Shown in pieces: positions 14,550 through 15,328 of a DNA stretch of 15,328 nucleotides. Origin of the DNA: SHZI01 sp049290495 (lineage in GTDB: Bacteria > Pseudomonadota > Gammaproteobacteria > Steroidobacterales > GCA-2729495); the NCBI GenBank assembly GCA_049290495.1, contig JBATNV010000060.1, forward strand, positions 1-15,328. The letters run 5' to 3'. The notes beneath the pieces are model-generated. The model did not search any database. It was given only the letters and a program-made list of their open reading frames with translations, and was not told the origin of the DNA. The translations under genes and the position numbers were made by a program. Each line of letters starts with the position of its first letter. Within the stretch, counting starts at the first letter, position 1.

Positions 14550-15328
14550 TCAGTGCCTTCCGGTCTCAAAGCTCCGGCGTATCTGCTCCAGCGCTTCAGG
14601 GTTGGAGAGCGCCGCGAGGTTGGGCACCGGCTCACCGTGCAGGATCGCGCGCACCGCCAGCTCAGCCAGCTTGCCGCTGCGTGTACGCGGAAGGTCGGTC
14701 ACCTGCAGGATTTTCGCCGGCACATGCCGCGGCGTAAGCGTTTGCCTGACAGCCAGCCCGATCTTCCCGCACAGCGCTGCATCCAGCACGAGTCCGTCAC
14801 GCAGGACCACAAACAGCACGATGCGCTCGTCGCCGTTGGCGCGCTCACCGACGGCCAGGCTCTCCAGCACTTCGGGCACTACCTCAACGGCACGATAGAG
14901 TTCTGCTGTGCCGATACGTACTCCGCCGGGATTCAGCACCGCGTCGGAACGGCCATGGATGATGAAGCCGCCTGACCGCGTGCGCGCAGCGTAATCACCG
15001 TGCGCCCACACGCCGGGAAAACGCTCGAAGTAGGCTGCGCGATAGAGCCGACCATCAGTATCGCCCCAGAAGCCGAGCGGCATTGATGGGAACGGCTTTT
15101 CGCAGACCAGTTCACCGCAGCCTTCGGTCAGCACATGGCCCTCTGCGTCATAGATCTCCACCGCCATACCGAGCCCTGCGCATTGCAGCTCACCGCGCTG
15201 TACAGGCAGCAGCGGATTGCCGAGCATGAAGCAGGAGATGATGTCGGTGCCGCCAGAAATCGAAGCGAGGTGCACGTCGGCCTTCACCCGCTCATACACG
15301 TAGTCGAAACTCTCCGGCGCCAGCGGCG
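14550..15328 (-). CDS. aacS: Acetoacetyl-CoA synthetase, C-terminal part
   Basis: The open frame continues off the right edge; about 258 C-terminal residues of an enzyme usually near 650 are present. It belongs to the ANL adenylate-forming superfamily and converts acetoacetate, ATP and CoA to acetoacetyl-CoA. Visible motifs include PESFDYVYERVK, SISGGTDI (adenylate-binding region), ELVCEKPFPSMPLGFWGD, HGDYAARTRSGGFIIHGRSD with the conserved Asp and hinge Arg/Asp, and PRTRSGK carrying the catalytic Lys near the C-terminus. The tail LSNPEALEQI is also typical of AacS as opposed to acetyl-CoA synthetase. The product links to ketone-body, leucine or polyhydroxybutyrate metabolism. It fits loosely with the HMG-CoA-lyase-like gene at the far left, whose usual product is acetoacetate, but the two are about 13 kb apart. 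Confidence 0.93.
   Translation of the reverse strand, partial: PLAPESFDYVYERVKADVHLASISGGTDIISCFMLGNPLLPVQRGELQCAGLGMAVEIYDAEGHVLTEGCGELVCEKPFPSMPLGFWGDTDGRLYRAAYFERFPGVWAHGDYAARTRSGGFIIHGRSDAVLNPGGVRIGTAELYRAVEVVPEVLESLAVGERANGDERIVLFVVLRDGLVLDAALCGKIGLAVRQTLTPRHVPAKILQVTDLPRTRSGKLAELAVRAILHGEPVPNLAALSNPEALEQIRRSFETGRH

Overview
This window looks like a GC-rich bacterial chromosome segment, most likely from a gammaproteobacterium. The main clue is the Pst transporter: PstA and PstC are both of the enlarged type common in that class, and PhoB/PhoR/PhoU resemble their enterobacterial and pseudomonad relatives. The genus cannot be fixed from the sequence. Genes are densely packed. No tRNA, rRNA, CRISPR, insertion sequence or phage gene is visible, and no gene-free stretch exceeds about 150 bases.

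Left edge (1-1299): the N-terminus of a CaiB/BaiF (class III) CoA-transferase faces left, divergent from an HMG-CoA-lyase-family enzyme on the plus strand. Together they suggest CoA activation followed by C-C cleavage of a branched acyl-CoA. Everything else is on the minus strand.

Centre (1307-10202): a complete phosphate module reads, in transcription order, phoB-phoR-phoU-pstS-pstC-pstA-pstB-porin. PhoR and PhoB form the phosphate-sensing two-component system. PstSCAB is the high-affinity phosphate ABC importer, and PhoU links transporter to kinase. The outer-membrane porin is last. Its position and a three-half-site PhoB-box candidate just upstream (2645-2673) suggest it is phosphate-starvation-induced. 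A second, weaker box lies upstream of phoB (10247-10264). The two sites share the string TGTAAYAAAACC. phoU lies between phoR and pstS instead of after pstB.

Right part (10300-15328): a co-directional redox group follows, in transcription order FAD-dependent oxidase, Tat-exported DUF1838 protein, small [2Fe-2S] subunit of the xanthine-dehydrogenase/isoquinoline-oxidoreductase type, and lipoprotein cytochrome c. The molybdenum-binding large subunit that normally partners the [2Fe-2S] protein is absent from the window. This is the best candidate here for an undescribed system, though that is inference from gene order. Upstream of it lie a secreted PEBP/YbhB-like protein and the C-terminal part of an acetoacetyl-CoA synthetase cut by the window edge. 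A 45-base region able to fold as two hairpins enclosed by an outer stem precedes the FAD oxidase.
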